Shown here piece after piece: positions 10,665-21,870 of a DNA stretch of 64,000 nucleotides. The DNA comes from Bretschneidera sinensis (lineage: Eukaryota > Streptophyta > Magnoliopsida > Brassicales > Akaniaceae), in contig CM043698.1 of NCBI GenBank assembly GCA_023935145.1, forward strand, positions 143,820,001-143,884,000, read 5' to 3'. Under the pieces are notes generated by a model. That model made no database searches and was not told the DNA's origin. It worked only from the letters and a program-made list of their open reading frames with translations. Every line of letters begins with the position of its first letter. The first letter of the stretch is position 1. The translations under genes and the position numbers were made by a program.

Positions 10665-11160
10665 ATGCTTTATTTCTAGGTTCTCTCTTTAAGAATCTAA
10701 ATTCAAATATAATGGCTTTCAATCTAAGAATGTTCACATGTTCCCTTCATGTCCCCACGCTCTTGAATTTGCTAATAATTTGATAAAATAAATCATTTGA
10801 TCTTATAATCAATTTAAAGTTTATCTAAATTGGAACATTTCCTAAATTGAACGTTGTATCAACAGATATTTGCAATATTTTCCATGCAAACAAAAAATTC
10901 ACTTTCTTACTATCCCCACAAACATAAATTATGGCGTAATTCAACACAGACAGTAAAGAAAAAAAAGAAAAACTTTCAATACATCACTCACATTTCAAAC
11001 TTGTTTATATAACGGAATACACAAAAAAAAAAAAAAAAAACAAACAAACACTGAAAGTATCAAAATCAAGCAAATAAAAAACTCATCAACCAGCTAGCTC
11101 TCTTTCATTGCAGCAGAAGTTTCTACTTTGTACAGGAATTTAATAAAACGATCTGTCTGT

Positions 11161-11304
11161 CTGTTTGGTTGCTGAGAAAACGCAAGAAAAGGAAACAAGA
11201 AAACTCGAATTTTCAACGTCACAATTCACAAGTCAGTTCTAAACTAGCTGCTGCGATGAGTTTTCTATGATTTAATTTCTTCCGTTTTCTTAGCAACCAA
11301 ACAG
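11161..11304. repeat. Inverted repeat upstream of tRNA-Phe, left copy
   Basis: The 22-bp arms at 11161-11182 and 11283-11304 are complementary with one mismatch (core CTGTTTGGTTGCTGAGAAAA and its reverse). The loop is about 100 bases. The same structure is kept at 12943-13087. Confidence 0.7.
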
Positions 11305-11529
11305 AGCATAAGATTAGAGTGGAGATGACTTACAGAGTTTGTTACCGCTGCGGTTGATAAATCCAAGAACGGATTTCTTGGCTTAATTGGATCGATGAAA
11401 CAAAAATGACAAAAATGAAGTGAAATATTACTCCCAGATTGGAGTTTAACGGAGGTTCTGGAGTGAGTAGGGTCGATTTCTTTGAAGCGTTTGTCGATAT
11501 AAACAATACACTATCAACAGAGCTCAAAC

Positions 11530-11534
11530 GCGGG

Positions 11535-11577
<43 letters not shown>

Positions 11578-11602
11578 ACGTGTTCGATCCACGTTCACCG
11601 CA
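11530..11602 (+). tRNA. tRNA-Phe (anticodon GAA), copy 1
   Basis: The 73-nt cloverleaf starts GCGGGGATAGCTCAG, has anticodon loop ACTGAAGAT, and ends TCACCGCA with discriminator A. The acceptor stem has the G5-A68 mismatch typical of plant tRNA-Phe. The T stem has A49-U65 where the second copy has G49-C65, a compensated change. A TATA-like GATATAAACA and CAA triplets lie upstream and a T-run follows, as usual for plant Pol III tRNA genes. Confidence 0.95.
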
Positions 11603-11964
11603 AATTTTTCAATGGTTGACGATCTAAATGTTGAGTCAAACGGTAACGTTTTATTCTAGTTCCTAGAACCTTTTACCTTCATGTGAAGGAACGCCAGCGT
11701 TTTCTTTACTTGTGATTAAAAATTCATTTATTTTTACTCTATCAAAAACATGAAACAAAATAAAGTACATCAGCAATTTTATTTTAAAAAATATATTACC
11801 TATCATTTCCAATGAGATTAAATTACTTATTTTACAAAAACTTTTTTTCCACTTTCCTTTTAATTAAATTGCAACTTTCAAGTTGAATGATTTATACGAG
11901 GGTTATTTTTTGTGATTAAATCAAATTTTTAATTCTTTATAAAAAAAAAAAGCTCTTGTTATGA

Positions 11965-12165
11965 TTGTCAGTTAACTTAATTGATAAAATAATTTACTAT
12001 CAAACAAAAGATTTGAGATCAATCTCACTCGCAATAAGAAAATTTTAGTCATTTTTTATTCGTTGGAGTGGAGACTAAAATTTATGAAAGCTAATGGATA
12101 AGCCCAGCATTGAGAGAAATGAAGTGAAGTGATACGGTTCAAGTTTAAGCAACATAAAAAAGTTT
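11965..12165 (+). repeat. SINE-like second module, solo copy
   Basis: It matches the second module of the 20-316 repeat (TTAATTGATAAAATAATTTA, then AGATTTGAGATCAATCTCAC). It is preceded by an A-run at 11940-11950 instead of the first module. Confidence 0.45.
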
Positions 12166-12799
12166 AAAATTAAATATAGAGTTAACTTTCGTTAATTTTA
12201 CTGTTTAGTTGTACTCATTTGAACGTAAAATTGATTCATTTTAATATCCAATAAATTTTATAAATCATTTCAAAATCATCCAACAATTTTTTAAAAAATT
12301 TCACCCTTGTGCTATTTTTTCATGGTTTTTCAATCTTTAGTAATAAAAATTATAAAAAAAAAATCTAACTGTAAAAAAATCTTATATTATTTTTCATGAT
12401 AGTTCACATTTTTCTTTGTATTTGGAAAAAAAAATTATAATCAAATTCTTTGTTTTATTAAGTTTTAAAACAAATTCATTTATGAATAATATTTTACATT
12501 GCAACAAATTGAAACCACAATATTTATTATGCATTTGAAAAAAAAAATCAAGATTTATTGTGAAAATAGCCAAACCGTATGTATTTTAATTTTTTTTTAA
12601 AAAAAAACTTCAAATTTTGTGATGCAAAATAAAGAAAATTTTAATACACAAATAATTATATTATTTTTTATTTTTTATTATTTAAAAAATAACGTAATCG
12701 CAATCTTATATATTACATAAATTTATAAATTGCACATAACACATAAATAAATAAAAAAAGAAAAACTTTCACCAAAATAAAGAAATTTTTTTGAAGTTT
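12166..12799. other. Very AT-rich spacer between the two tRNA duplicons
   Basis: Long A and T runs and no coding frame. I see no recognisable element. Confidence 0.35.
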
Positions 12800-13350
12800 T
12801 ATACAAAATCAATACATCATCACTCACATTAAAAAAAAACTGATTGTATCGAAATTAAGCAAATAAAAAACTCACCAACCACTCTTTCATTGCAACATAA
12901 GTTTCTGCTTTGTACAGAAATTTATTAAAACGATCAGGCTGTCTGTTTGGTTGCTGAGAAAACGCAGGAAAAGGAAAGTAGAAAACTCGAAGTTCCAATG
13001 TCACAACTCTGAAGTCGTTTCTGAACCAGCTGCTGCGATAAGTTTCTTATGCTTTTAACTTTTTCCGTTTTCTAAGCAACCAAACAGAAAGTTCAGATCA
13101 CTTACAGACTTGATAAATCCAAGAACTGGTTTCTTTCTTTGATCGTCTCGATGAAAAAAATTAGGGAAAAAAGAAAAGAAAAAGAGATGACAGAGATGTA
13201 GTGAAATATTACTCATGATTAGTTGACCGGAGGTTATGGAGTGAGGTGGGTCTCTTCTTCTCCGCCGTAAGATTGGAATTTCTTCGAAGCTTTTGCCAAT
13301 AATAGTTCTCATCATTATTAATATAAATTGTAAGCAATCAGAAATGTGGG

Positions 13351-13393
<43 letters not shown>

Positions 13394-13525
13394 GCGTGTT
13401 CGATCCACGCTCACCGCAGTTGCTTTTTTACGACCTCCCTCTAAAATCGGTGCCGTTTCACAGTTAGAACATTTTTGCCTTCATGTGAAGGAAGCGACAG
13501 CGTTTTCTGTATTTGTGACTAAAAG
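12800..13525. repeat. Segmental duplication containing tRNA-Phe, right copy
   Basis: Homologous to 10965-11720 over the whole unit, including the inverted repeat (12943-12964 with 13066-13087) and the post-tRNA block CCTTCATGTGAAGGAA. Confidence 0.75.
13346..13418 (+). tRNA. tRNA-Phe (anticodon GAA), copy 2
   Basis: The 73-nt gene has the same body as copy 1 with T-stem pair G49-C65, the common plant form. Position 2 is T instead of C (GTGGGGA), turning acceptor pair 2-71 into a U-G wobble. Anticodon GAA, D loop and discriminator A are intact, and a T6 terminator follows. Likely functional, though the acceptor wobble is unusual. Confidence 0.93.
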
Positions 13526-13628
13526 CATTTATATCTATCCAAATCGAAGGTTTAATTCTTTATAAACACAAAGGAGGGACTAGTCACCATAATACTTAAA
13601 AAAATAAAATAAAAATAAATTAATCATT

Positions 13629-14165
13629 TAGAACATTTTATGATATAGATGTTCTTCTTTTTCTAATATTTTTATTTTGTTTTAAAAAATCTTTAAAATA
13701 AAAATTAATCATTCTATTTTTCCTTTATTATTATTGCGGTCTTTTAACCTATCAGTCACTTCTAGATTATATATTTAAGGAGATTTGGGTTCAATCCCCA
13801 ATCTTAATGAACATTTTATGATATAGATGTTCTTTTTTTTCTATTATTTTCATTTTGTTTTAAAAAATCTTTAAAATAAAAATTAATCATACTATTTTTC
13901 CTTTATTATTATTGCGGTCTCTTAACCTATCTGTCACTTCTATATTATGTATTTAAGGAGATTTGGGTTCAATTCCCAATCTACTATAGTACCAAAAAAA
14001 AAAAAAAAAAACACGGCACGTTAATGTTAACCAGCTTAATTAGATAATAAAATTATTTGTCATCGCACAAGAGATCTAGAATCGAATCTCATTCACATTC
14101 GGGGGAGAAAAACGAGAGGATTACCTATTGTTGTGTAACTATAAGTTCATATGTTTGTAGATCTC
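13629..14165 (+). repeat. Tandem ~178-bp duplication plus composite SINE-like copy 3
   Basis: Bases 13629-13806 are repeated almost exactly at 13809-13985. Each copy ends in the first SINE module with B-box-like GGTTCAAT(T/C)CCC. An A18-type run near 13993-14010 follows, then the second module (14025-14165, with TTAATTAGATAATAAAATTA and AATCGAATCTCA). The module order is therefore the same as at 20-316. Confidence 0.6.
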
Positions 14166-14954
14166 ATATAATACATGAAAGGTTGAGGTTGTATCATTTG
14201 ATCAAAAGTTGAGGGTGAAAGTCAAATCCCAATGAACTTAATTAATTTGTCGCTTAAATATAACATTTTTTTTATGATTTCATTTGTTATTTATGTTAGA
14301 TTTTTATATAAAAAAATAAATTAACTAATGAGTAGACTAAAAGATTTATAAAAAAACTTATTTATCACAATTAAAAAAATTCAAATGATTTTAATTGAAT
14401 CAGTTTATAATATTTTTAGAAAATTAAAATTGCTTCAATTTTTTCAATCATTGGCGGATAATTAAGATAAAGAGATCTAAACTTGGTACTTGCTCTTTTG
14501 GGGGAGATCAGAGCTGCTACCAATCAAGGAGAAATTTTTCTACATTCTATAGAGTATTTTGATTAGGAAATTTCGCCGTACTTGATTGTTTGCGTTTTAC
14601 TACACTTATATAGTCGTTCTCGGAGGGTAAAAGTTTAATCAAAAGGTAAACTACAAGGATGTTTGAGAAAGCCAAGAAAATGTTTAATTTAGAATCTTGT
14701 AAAGGCAAGCATTACACTATGGTTTGTTAGAATGTTTACTGAAAAGCAGTTGAAGGACATGAAAGGATTGAAGAGAACCTGATTACATGACTTTTACAAA
14801 GATACGTAGCGGAAAAACCGATTTTAATGGGTTTTATCCGATACTTTTTATATTTTAAACTTTTCTTCGAATCTTTGTATTATTAATCTTGTTTTAAAAT
14901 TACAAAGAAACGTAATTTTGTTTTAAATCGTGTGTGAGATCACAAGGATACGAA
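14166..14954. other. Intergenic stretch upstream of Cys-rich copy C
   Basis: No supported gene. It probably contains the decayed 5' flank or leader of the Cys-rich gene copy that follows; a short ATG frame at 14659 ends after 22 codons. Confidence 0.3.
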
Positions 14955-15460
14955 AGTCCCATTGCAGAAGACAGTTTTATTTAAGTTCTATAAACATGCG
15001 TCAAACCAGAGCAATGGGTCGAGTAGCTTGCAAGTAAAGCGAAAATTCCATCACGATGAGTTCGTTAAGTGCTCACCGTGCAAAAAAGAGTGTAGGTTCC
15101 AATTGCGAACCACAGAGGAATGCAGGATGTACCACGACGCTATGAATGCTAAGATATGGAAATGATCCATGTTTCCATATGAGAAGTATGTTCACTCCTT
15201 TTTAATTACTATAGTTTAAGGTAATTTGTGTGATTGAGTTGTGTTCTCATAATAAACTGCCACAGTGAATAAAAAGCGAGAAAGTCGCAAAAAACTGCAG
15301 AGGTTGCTGTAGAGCTCCGAAATGCGAGGGTGTGATCTAGCGTAAGTCTTGGTTGCCTCGAGTGCCCTTGCTCGAACTGCAACTGCCCCACCTCCGTGGT
15401 GGCCGTTAATCAATCAGCGAAAAAAAACAAGGTGAAGAAAAGTCAAAGTTCAGACAAGTA
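14955..15460 (+). pseudogene. Cys-rich zinc-finger-like gene, copy C (pseudogene)
   Basis: After an acceptor-like TTGCAG, the frame reads VKRKFHHDEFVKCSPC, RFQLRTTEECRMYHDAMN and IWK, then a TGA where copies A and B have the Cys codon after Trp-Glu. MFPYEK and a GTATGT donor at 15186 follow. The expected acceptor TTCTCAG near 15247 is now TTCTCAT. The exon-2 relic (to about 15460) keeps RGC and several Cys pairs but has a stop and a frameshift. It supplies the N-terminal half missing from copy B. Confidence 0.7.
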
Positions 15461-16149
15461 ACACAGCTATCTTGACCCAGGTCGCTTGGCTTAGTGCTCA
15501 CTTCTCAATCCTTTTCTATAAAAGCCCAGCCCCGAGTTTGATCCGGCTTAACGTACCAAAAGAAACAATTGTTCCATTATAGAATCAATTGTCATTAGCT
15601 TGCAATGTAATTAATAACTATATTCCAATTATTCTGAACTTCCTTGCGCACTAAGTCTAAATACAACAGAGATACTAAAAGGAAAAATGTATATTTCCTC
15701 TGAAGAAACATATTTCATAAGAATGTCACGTGTACACATACAGGAAGCATTTGCAGAGCCACGCGGGCCCAAAAAATACAAAGAATCTTCTACAATGGAG
15801 TCTTGAATTCAGATGAGCTGCCCGTACAAGCAGACCTGATCTACTCAAAACCTTAAAAAGCTACATCATGGACCAATGCCTCTGGTTTAGCCACCAAATT
15901 GGTCACATACAAAAATTTTCTACCAGGGGAAAAAAGGACTTTCCAAGACGAGCTCCAAGAAATTTATTCCTCTTGGAGTCCATAAATAAACCTACAAGGC
16001 TAGCTTACATACAAAATTCTGCACTTGAAAAGTGAAAGAAACTCAAACCTTCAATCATCTCTTCAAGGAAGCGTGTGTCAGCATTAACATTAACAGACTC
16101 CGTGCTAAAACAGAGTGCCTAGAAAAATGTGCATTGAAATTGATGCTGT
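15461..16149 (-). other. 3' flank / probable 3'UTR of LDL2
   Basis: No other gene is seen. Sequence immediately left of 16150 is transcribed-looking (moderate GC, no long A/T runs) and fits a 3'UTR. The polyadenylation site cannot be placed with confidence. Confidence 0.4.
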
Positions 16150-18551
16150 CTATATAATAATTTGTTGAGCAGCAACCACGCGGTTCCTGCCCCTGCCTCT
16201 TCGTGCATTAGCAATGCTAGTGATCAAGGTGTTAGCTACATTTAGTAGGGCACTAGGTCCCATTAGCTTCAATCCAAGATTTTCAATCAAATACAACAAT
16301 TTACTTTCATCCCCTCCTGTCACCTGTTGCAGCTCATGTGCCTGTTCACGAGATAACACTGCATAAAGCTGTATTGGTAGGTTCAAGGGGGTTTCACAGC
16401 TATTCTTTATAACTTTTCTTGAATCGTCTTCAGAATTATCAAAAGTAACTCTCATGAACCCCAATGATTTTGGGTTGTCTGTTAAAGGATTGAAAACAAA
16501 CAAAAACTTTCCAAATGCTATATCAGACCTCCTGAACAGCTCAACCAGTACATCACTGTTTGCTCCAATATTCCTTGGCACAGACTTCCTTGGATTATTA
16601 TGACGAACTCTCATGGCTCGGAGAATGCGTGAAGCCTCTCTTAAGCCACTCAAATAGGCACCATGCATGGTGGCTGGATATTGCCTGGTTGTGGCCTCAC
16701 CAGCAAAGAATAGTCGGCTTCCTACACTTTCTGCCAGTGTATCATAATCACTGCCAGAAGACAGTACCCTAACATGAGAATATGAACCATAGGAAAAGGG
16801 ATCACCACCCCATCTTGTACAAATTGTTTGTATGGGATTAGGGACATCAATGCCTTTTGGACCATATATACCTGTAAAGAAGAATTGAAATTTATGAAAA
16901 AAGAATTCTATGCTAAATGGAAGTTTCTTAAAAAGATGCCCACATTATTAAAACAGAAACATGGAAAAAGCAAGAAAACTAGTAGAAGGTTTGCTAATAT
17001 TCCATAACCAGTAGTACCTCTAAGTTTGCTTAGAACACGATGGAGCAAAGTGGAAGGATCCGTGCATTCAAATGTTTGTGCAGCTTCTCCAGCCACCAAT
17101 GCAATTAACACAGGACCTCCAGAAACTGTATGGTAACTGTAGAATAAAAAGAACTCTCCACGTTTATTGGTATGTTCACTGAGGCATCCAAATGTATCCA
17201 GGTCTTCCCCCCAAAAAATATGAGGGAAAACCATGGCAACTTTATTCAGGAGCCCAAAACCCAATCTCTCAATAGCTGATAGCTTTCTCTTAGGTAACTC
17301 GGGTTCAAATTTGATGGTCATTTTTTTCAGGACTCCAAGAGGCACGGTGCAAAGAACCATGTCTGCTTGAAACACTTGGCCACCAGCAATCACCTCTACT
17401 CCTTCATTCCCATATCTAATAGCATTGACAGTCTTCCCATATAGTATTGGAACTCCTTCACACAATGCTTTTATCAGTCTCCAATTCCCTCCAGCAAGAA
17501 AGCAGTGATCCCCACCCATTTCGTAAGGATCATCTTGATCCCAATAGGCAGATGACAGATTTGAAAGACATCCAGCATTTGCATATTCCAAGTTAGCAAG
17601 ATGCCAGTCAAGAAGTTGCCTTTCCTCGGTACTTCTAGCCACAGTATATAATTGCCTGAGTTTCTCCAAAACTGAACCCAGAGAAATGTTATTTGCAAAT
17701 CCACCCATTATTTGTCTTAATTCAGTGACTTTATCAAGCAACTTATTAAAAATGAATTCAACCTTCGAATCAATTTCTTTATCAACAGGTGCCCCGTTTG
17801 GTCTGTATAAAGGGCACTTATCTCTGACCTTATGGAGTGGAAAAGAAAGTTGCCTAGCCAGAACTCCAAGTGGATTAGCATGGATACCAGTAATAACACT
17901 GCCACCAACATCAATAGCAGCAAATTTGCCTTTCATACCCATCTTTTGAGTATAAACTCTCCCCCCAGGACGACTCCTACCTTCCAAAACAACAACCTTG
18001 AAACCAAACGACAAGAGCTGCCTTGCTGCGGCCAACCCAGCAAGTCCAGCCCCAACTATTATAACAGACCCTTCAGTTGCCTCCTCTGGCATATAAGATG
18101 TAAACGACGGTGAAACCCCAAAATTAATATACCCATTATACAAAAGAAAGTCATAAGCAGAAGAAATCAAATGTTCATACTCATTGCTCACAGTTTCCTT
18201 AATCTGTCCTTTTGTCAGCCACATGCGCACGTTACTCCGCCACCTTGCAAGAATATGATTCCTCACAACAATGTAATCATTCTGCTCCTTCCCACCCAAT
18301 TCCCTCACCACCACTGCTTGAATCTCTTCCTCAAGCAATGCATCTATTGGGAACCCGAGAGATAATGCTATCATAGCCTCAGTTTCGGTCTCCTTCTCCA
18401 TATCCTCCCTTGTCCTATTTCTTTTCTTCAAAGCACCACCCAAATGCTTCTCTATCAACTCATCCATCAAATTCTCATCATAATTCTTCGCACTCGCTTT
18501 CCTTCTCAATGTCCTCCTCGAAACCGACCCATCTGAAACTTGGGTCTCCAT
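16150..18551 (-). CDS. LDL2: LSD1-like histone H3K4 demethylase, LDL2 type
   Basis: Two coding exons (18551-17018 and 16871-16150) are joined by a 146-bp intron (GTACTA...TTTACAG) within the Gly codon of KLRG|IYGP, giving 751 residues; Arabidopsis LDL2 is of similar length. A SWIRM domain covers about residues 57-150. The FAD-binding GAGLAG is at 167-172 with RSRPGGRV just after, followed by the amine oxidase domain with LNKVAM (the catalytic-site Lys) and FAGEATTRQ in exon 2. The long basic region between SWIRM and N terminus (SRRTLRRKASAKNYDEN) and the unbroken SWIRM-to-oxidase spacing fit LDL2 rather than LDL1. The start is the ATG at 18551; upstream in-frame codons lack an ATG and a splice acceptor lies at 18586. 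The product is a nuclear FAD-dependent enzyme acting on methylated H3K4. Confidence 0.93.
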
Positions 18552-18585
18552 ATCGTGAATATTCCAGGTTCTCTCACCAACCAAC

Positions 18586-21500
18586 CTGTCAAATTCTTTT
18601 CAAATCCATCAAGCTTGCAAACCAACTAAGAAGACAACTAACCATTCCTTTTCAATATCATCCATATATCATGTCAAACAGGCTATCATCAGATGGTTAC
18701 TTTCTTTTGTCCACCAATACCATGCAAATAAAATTTATCTTCAATGCATATATCATCTCAAACAAACTATAACCGAATGGGGTATTCTTTGCTAGCAAAT
18801 ACACTAAAACCTATCAAGAATCCAGACATATATGATCCATATTATTCACAATCTCTTTCATACATGGACGGATCTAATTTATGGTTAGGGTGCGCAATAG
18901 CACCCCCTCAGCTTTTCAAAATTTCTTTTAGAGGATATACTAATTTAAGGGTTTAATTTTTTTATATTGATTTTGCTCCCCCTAAAAAAAATGAGGATCA
19001 AAGAGAAACTCACTCAACTTATTTTCTAAAACCTCATGTAGCTACTCAAGGGAGAAGCCAAGAATTTCCTCTAGCTAGGGCTGAAATAATATTTATATTT
19101 TCATTCAAAATAGCAAGTCATTTTAAAAAATTAATCATAAGAAACACAATATAAGCCTTCATCTGGTGTTTGGGGGGCTTGGGCTTAAACCTATCATTTT
19201 GTTCAATAACCCTTGCTTGGGAAGTGGTTTTGGAGATTTATGAGGGAACGGGGCCATTGGAAAGACATAATTTGTGCAAAATATGGGGTTGAGTTAAATG
19301 GATGGGTTCTAAAGAGGTTAGGGGGCCTATAGCATGGGGGTTTGGAAATGGATTCGGAAAGGATGGGATTCATTCATTCCTTTCGTGAAGTTTGAGATGG
19401 GAGATGGTCGTTCTATTTGTTTTGGGCACGATGCTTGGTGTGGGGATGTTACTTTAACAAAGCGTTTTCTGGAGGTTTTTGTGATAGTGCTGGAGGAGAA
19501 AGATGCTTTGATTAGCTCGTGTGTTTCTTCCATCAATGGGGTCATCTCTTGGGGTATTCCCTTTATTCGGAATGTGCACAATTGGGAACTTGAAAGCGTA
19601 GAGATTTTATTTGAATTCATTTACGAAATGCCGCTTGATGTGCATCATGAGGATAGACCTAGATGGGTTTTAAATAAGGGGAGAGAACATGATGTGAAAT
19701 TGTATTACACGACCCTTTTTGATGAGCTTCCAATAGAAGGTAGACTGGACTTTCTTTGGAAAGCAATTTGGAAATCGAGAGCGCCAAAGAAAGTCTGTTT
19801 CTTTGATTGGAAACGGATTTTGACCATTGATAATTTGCAAAAGAGAGGTCATGTGACTGTTAACTGGTGCTATCTTTGTAAGGAAGATGCCGAGAAATGT
19901 CAATCACCTTATCTTGGGATGCTCCTTTCCTAGGCAGGTTTGAGAGATGGTGCTTTGTTTGATGGGGTTAAATTGGGTTGGGGCCAGTTCCATTCAAAGT
20001 GGCATTTGGGCTGGAGAGGATTTAGAGCTACTAAGGAGATGAGGAATTTTTTTTCTATTATTCCTCTCTCTATCATGTGGATAGTTTGGAAAGAAAGAAA
20101 TAGTAGGGCTTTTGAGGGTATAGAGAGTTTTATTGATACCATTAAAAGTACATGGGTAATACCCTTTGTTTTAGTTTAAAGGGAATTAGTTTGTACATGA
20201 AGAAGAGTTCCTTGACTTTCTAGACTTGCTATCTTGTAAATAGTCTTTTTTGTAAATGGATTGCATCCTCTTGGTGCGTTATTAATATACGTTTTACTTG
20301 TCAAAAAAAAAAAAAAGTTAATCAAAGATATTTATGTCTTCATCACCCACAAATTAGATCGTGGAGAATGTTATGCAAGCCATTTATCAAGATGGGAAAA
20401 CAAATTTACATATGAACAAATGTTATGCAAGCCATTCAATTCCTAATGTTATTGATACAAATCCTTTCTTGCTAGACCTGAACACCAAATCCTTGAAATG
20501 GGTCAGATCAATTCTCTGTAAGCCCTAACCTAGAGAATATTTAGTCTCAATATTTGGTCAATTACTTTGTTCACTGAATCAGTTTCTTATTATTTAAAGA
20601 ATACATATAATAGTGTTATATATAATGTTGCTTTACGCTTGTGAAGATATATATGCAGTCCTTTTCATTTTCAGTTAGCTGATAAAAAAACTAACAGAGA
20701 TGACTTTGGTGTCCCTTTCTTTGTACTGAAAGGAATAAAACAGTAAGTAGTAAAGAATACAACCAGGATCAAGCCAGTTGAAACAATACAGCAAGGCAAT
20801 CATGGTTCTCTTTCTCTCATTGAGATCATGAGTTCATGACCAAATACTGAACAAAGTAATTATAAATGAGCCCATCCATCCAATGTTAATATTTTTTAAC
20901 AGCGAAATAACAGATTTTATTAATAATATGAATCAGCCAAAAGCCAAATACAAGCATGAGTCCTCACCCAAGAAACAAAAAACGTAGGTTCGCCAACATC
21001 AATTTTTTTTTTTTTAAAAAAAAAAAAAAAGCAGAAATGGACAGAAAGAAGATCAAGGATAATCAAAACACCTAAAAAAACAACAAAGCCTCCTTAAAAA
21101 CAGCACTAATGCTCAATCAAAAATCACCCCATGAGCTGCAAGAAACCACATACATTCTACTCCTAAGATGCACCAGATTAAAATGCTAAATCAATCTTAT
21201 TATTTAAGACTACCTGCGGGCCTAAAAGATCAATGAACTAATAAAACAATGTCTCAACTAATTGAAAAAAAATCCTAGTCCATTACAGAAAAGAATGGTG
21301 CTTGCTTTGTTTACAAATTACAATTAACAGACTAGGGTTTCAACTTTCAATTCCACATACCATTCCATCAAAAAAGAAGTTCCACACACCATAATATTCA
21401 GGTATCCCTCAATATTTCATAGAGGAAATAGAAAAATATCAGAATTTGAATTTCAGATCATGAAAAACAAAAAACTTAAAAGCCCAAAACTCGAAAGAGC

Positions 21501-21870
21501 GTTTCGGTAACCTGGCAGGGAGTATTGAAGCTGCTGGTGCCTGATGGGATAGCTTCGCCGGAAAATTGACACCCAGCCGTGGATAGATTCAGAGCCGCCG
21601 CGGGTGCAGCTGTAAGGAAGAGAGAAAAAGGTAAGTTTTGGTGAGGATCCGAGGGAGAGAAGGAAAAAAAGAAGAAAGGAAAAGAAAAGAGAGAGAACCC
21701 ACTTATGACTTAGCCAATTACAATCTGATGGAGGACGGAAACAAAGAAAGGAAGCGATCGACGGAGGAGGGAGATGGCTGAGCTGAGGGTCTGGCCTGAG
21801 GCGCTGCAGTTCGAAATTGAAGAGAGAGAAACGGAGAAGACATCGAGATCGCAGAACAGAGATAGTTAAT
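18586..21870 (-). other. LDL2 5'UTR: non-coding exons and ~2.9-kb leader intron
   Basis: An acceptor (GACAG at 18590-18586) lies 34 bases before the LDL2 start. Upstream, a 98-bp ATG-free exon (21609-21512) sits between TTACAG and a GTTACC donor. A CT-rich, GC-balanced segment (about 21870-21720) looks like the first exon and transcription start region. The intron holds a LINE fragment (19160-20316), a possible degraded LINE end near 20893-21000, and a T/A hairpin run at 21002-21030. The exon assignment is inferred from splice sites and composition. Confidence 0.55.
19160..20316 (+). mobile_element. 5'-truncated LINE (L1-type) in the LDL2 leader intron
   Basis: The plus strand encodes the C-terminal end of a plant LINE polyprotein. 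A block GNGFGKDG (shifted frame) is followed by 19334-19933 with the zf-RVT zinc-binding domain: WKAIWKSRAPKKVCFF, LTIDNLQKRG and WCYLCKEDAE. A last fragment, IIPLSIMWIVWKERNSRAFE, is at 20050-20179. It ends in an A14 tail (20303-20316). RT and endonuclease parts are absent, so this is a dead insertion, antisense to LDL2. Confidence 0.85.

Larger units (their letters stand above)
10965..11720. repeat. Segmental duplication containing tRNA-Phe, left copy
   Basis: This segment is repeated about 1.8 kb downstream (about 12800-13525), with shared blocks before and after the tRNA such as TTTGTACAGGAATTTA and CCTTCATGTGAAGGAA. Substitutions and small indels separate the copies. Both contain the inverted pair CTGTTTGGTTGCT / AGCAACCAAACAG about 100 bases apart. 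Confidence 0.75.

Noticed and set aside
18552..18584. Extension of LDL2 upstream to 18584
   Set aside because: The codon at 18584 is TTG and a splice acceptor lies directly before it; the first ATG in frame is 18551.
17686..18772. Plus-strand frames opposite LDL2
   Set aside because: They are shadows of the LDL2 exon or its leader, with no recognisable domains.
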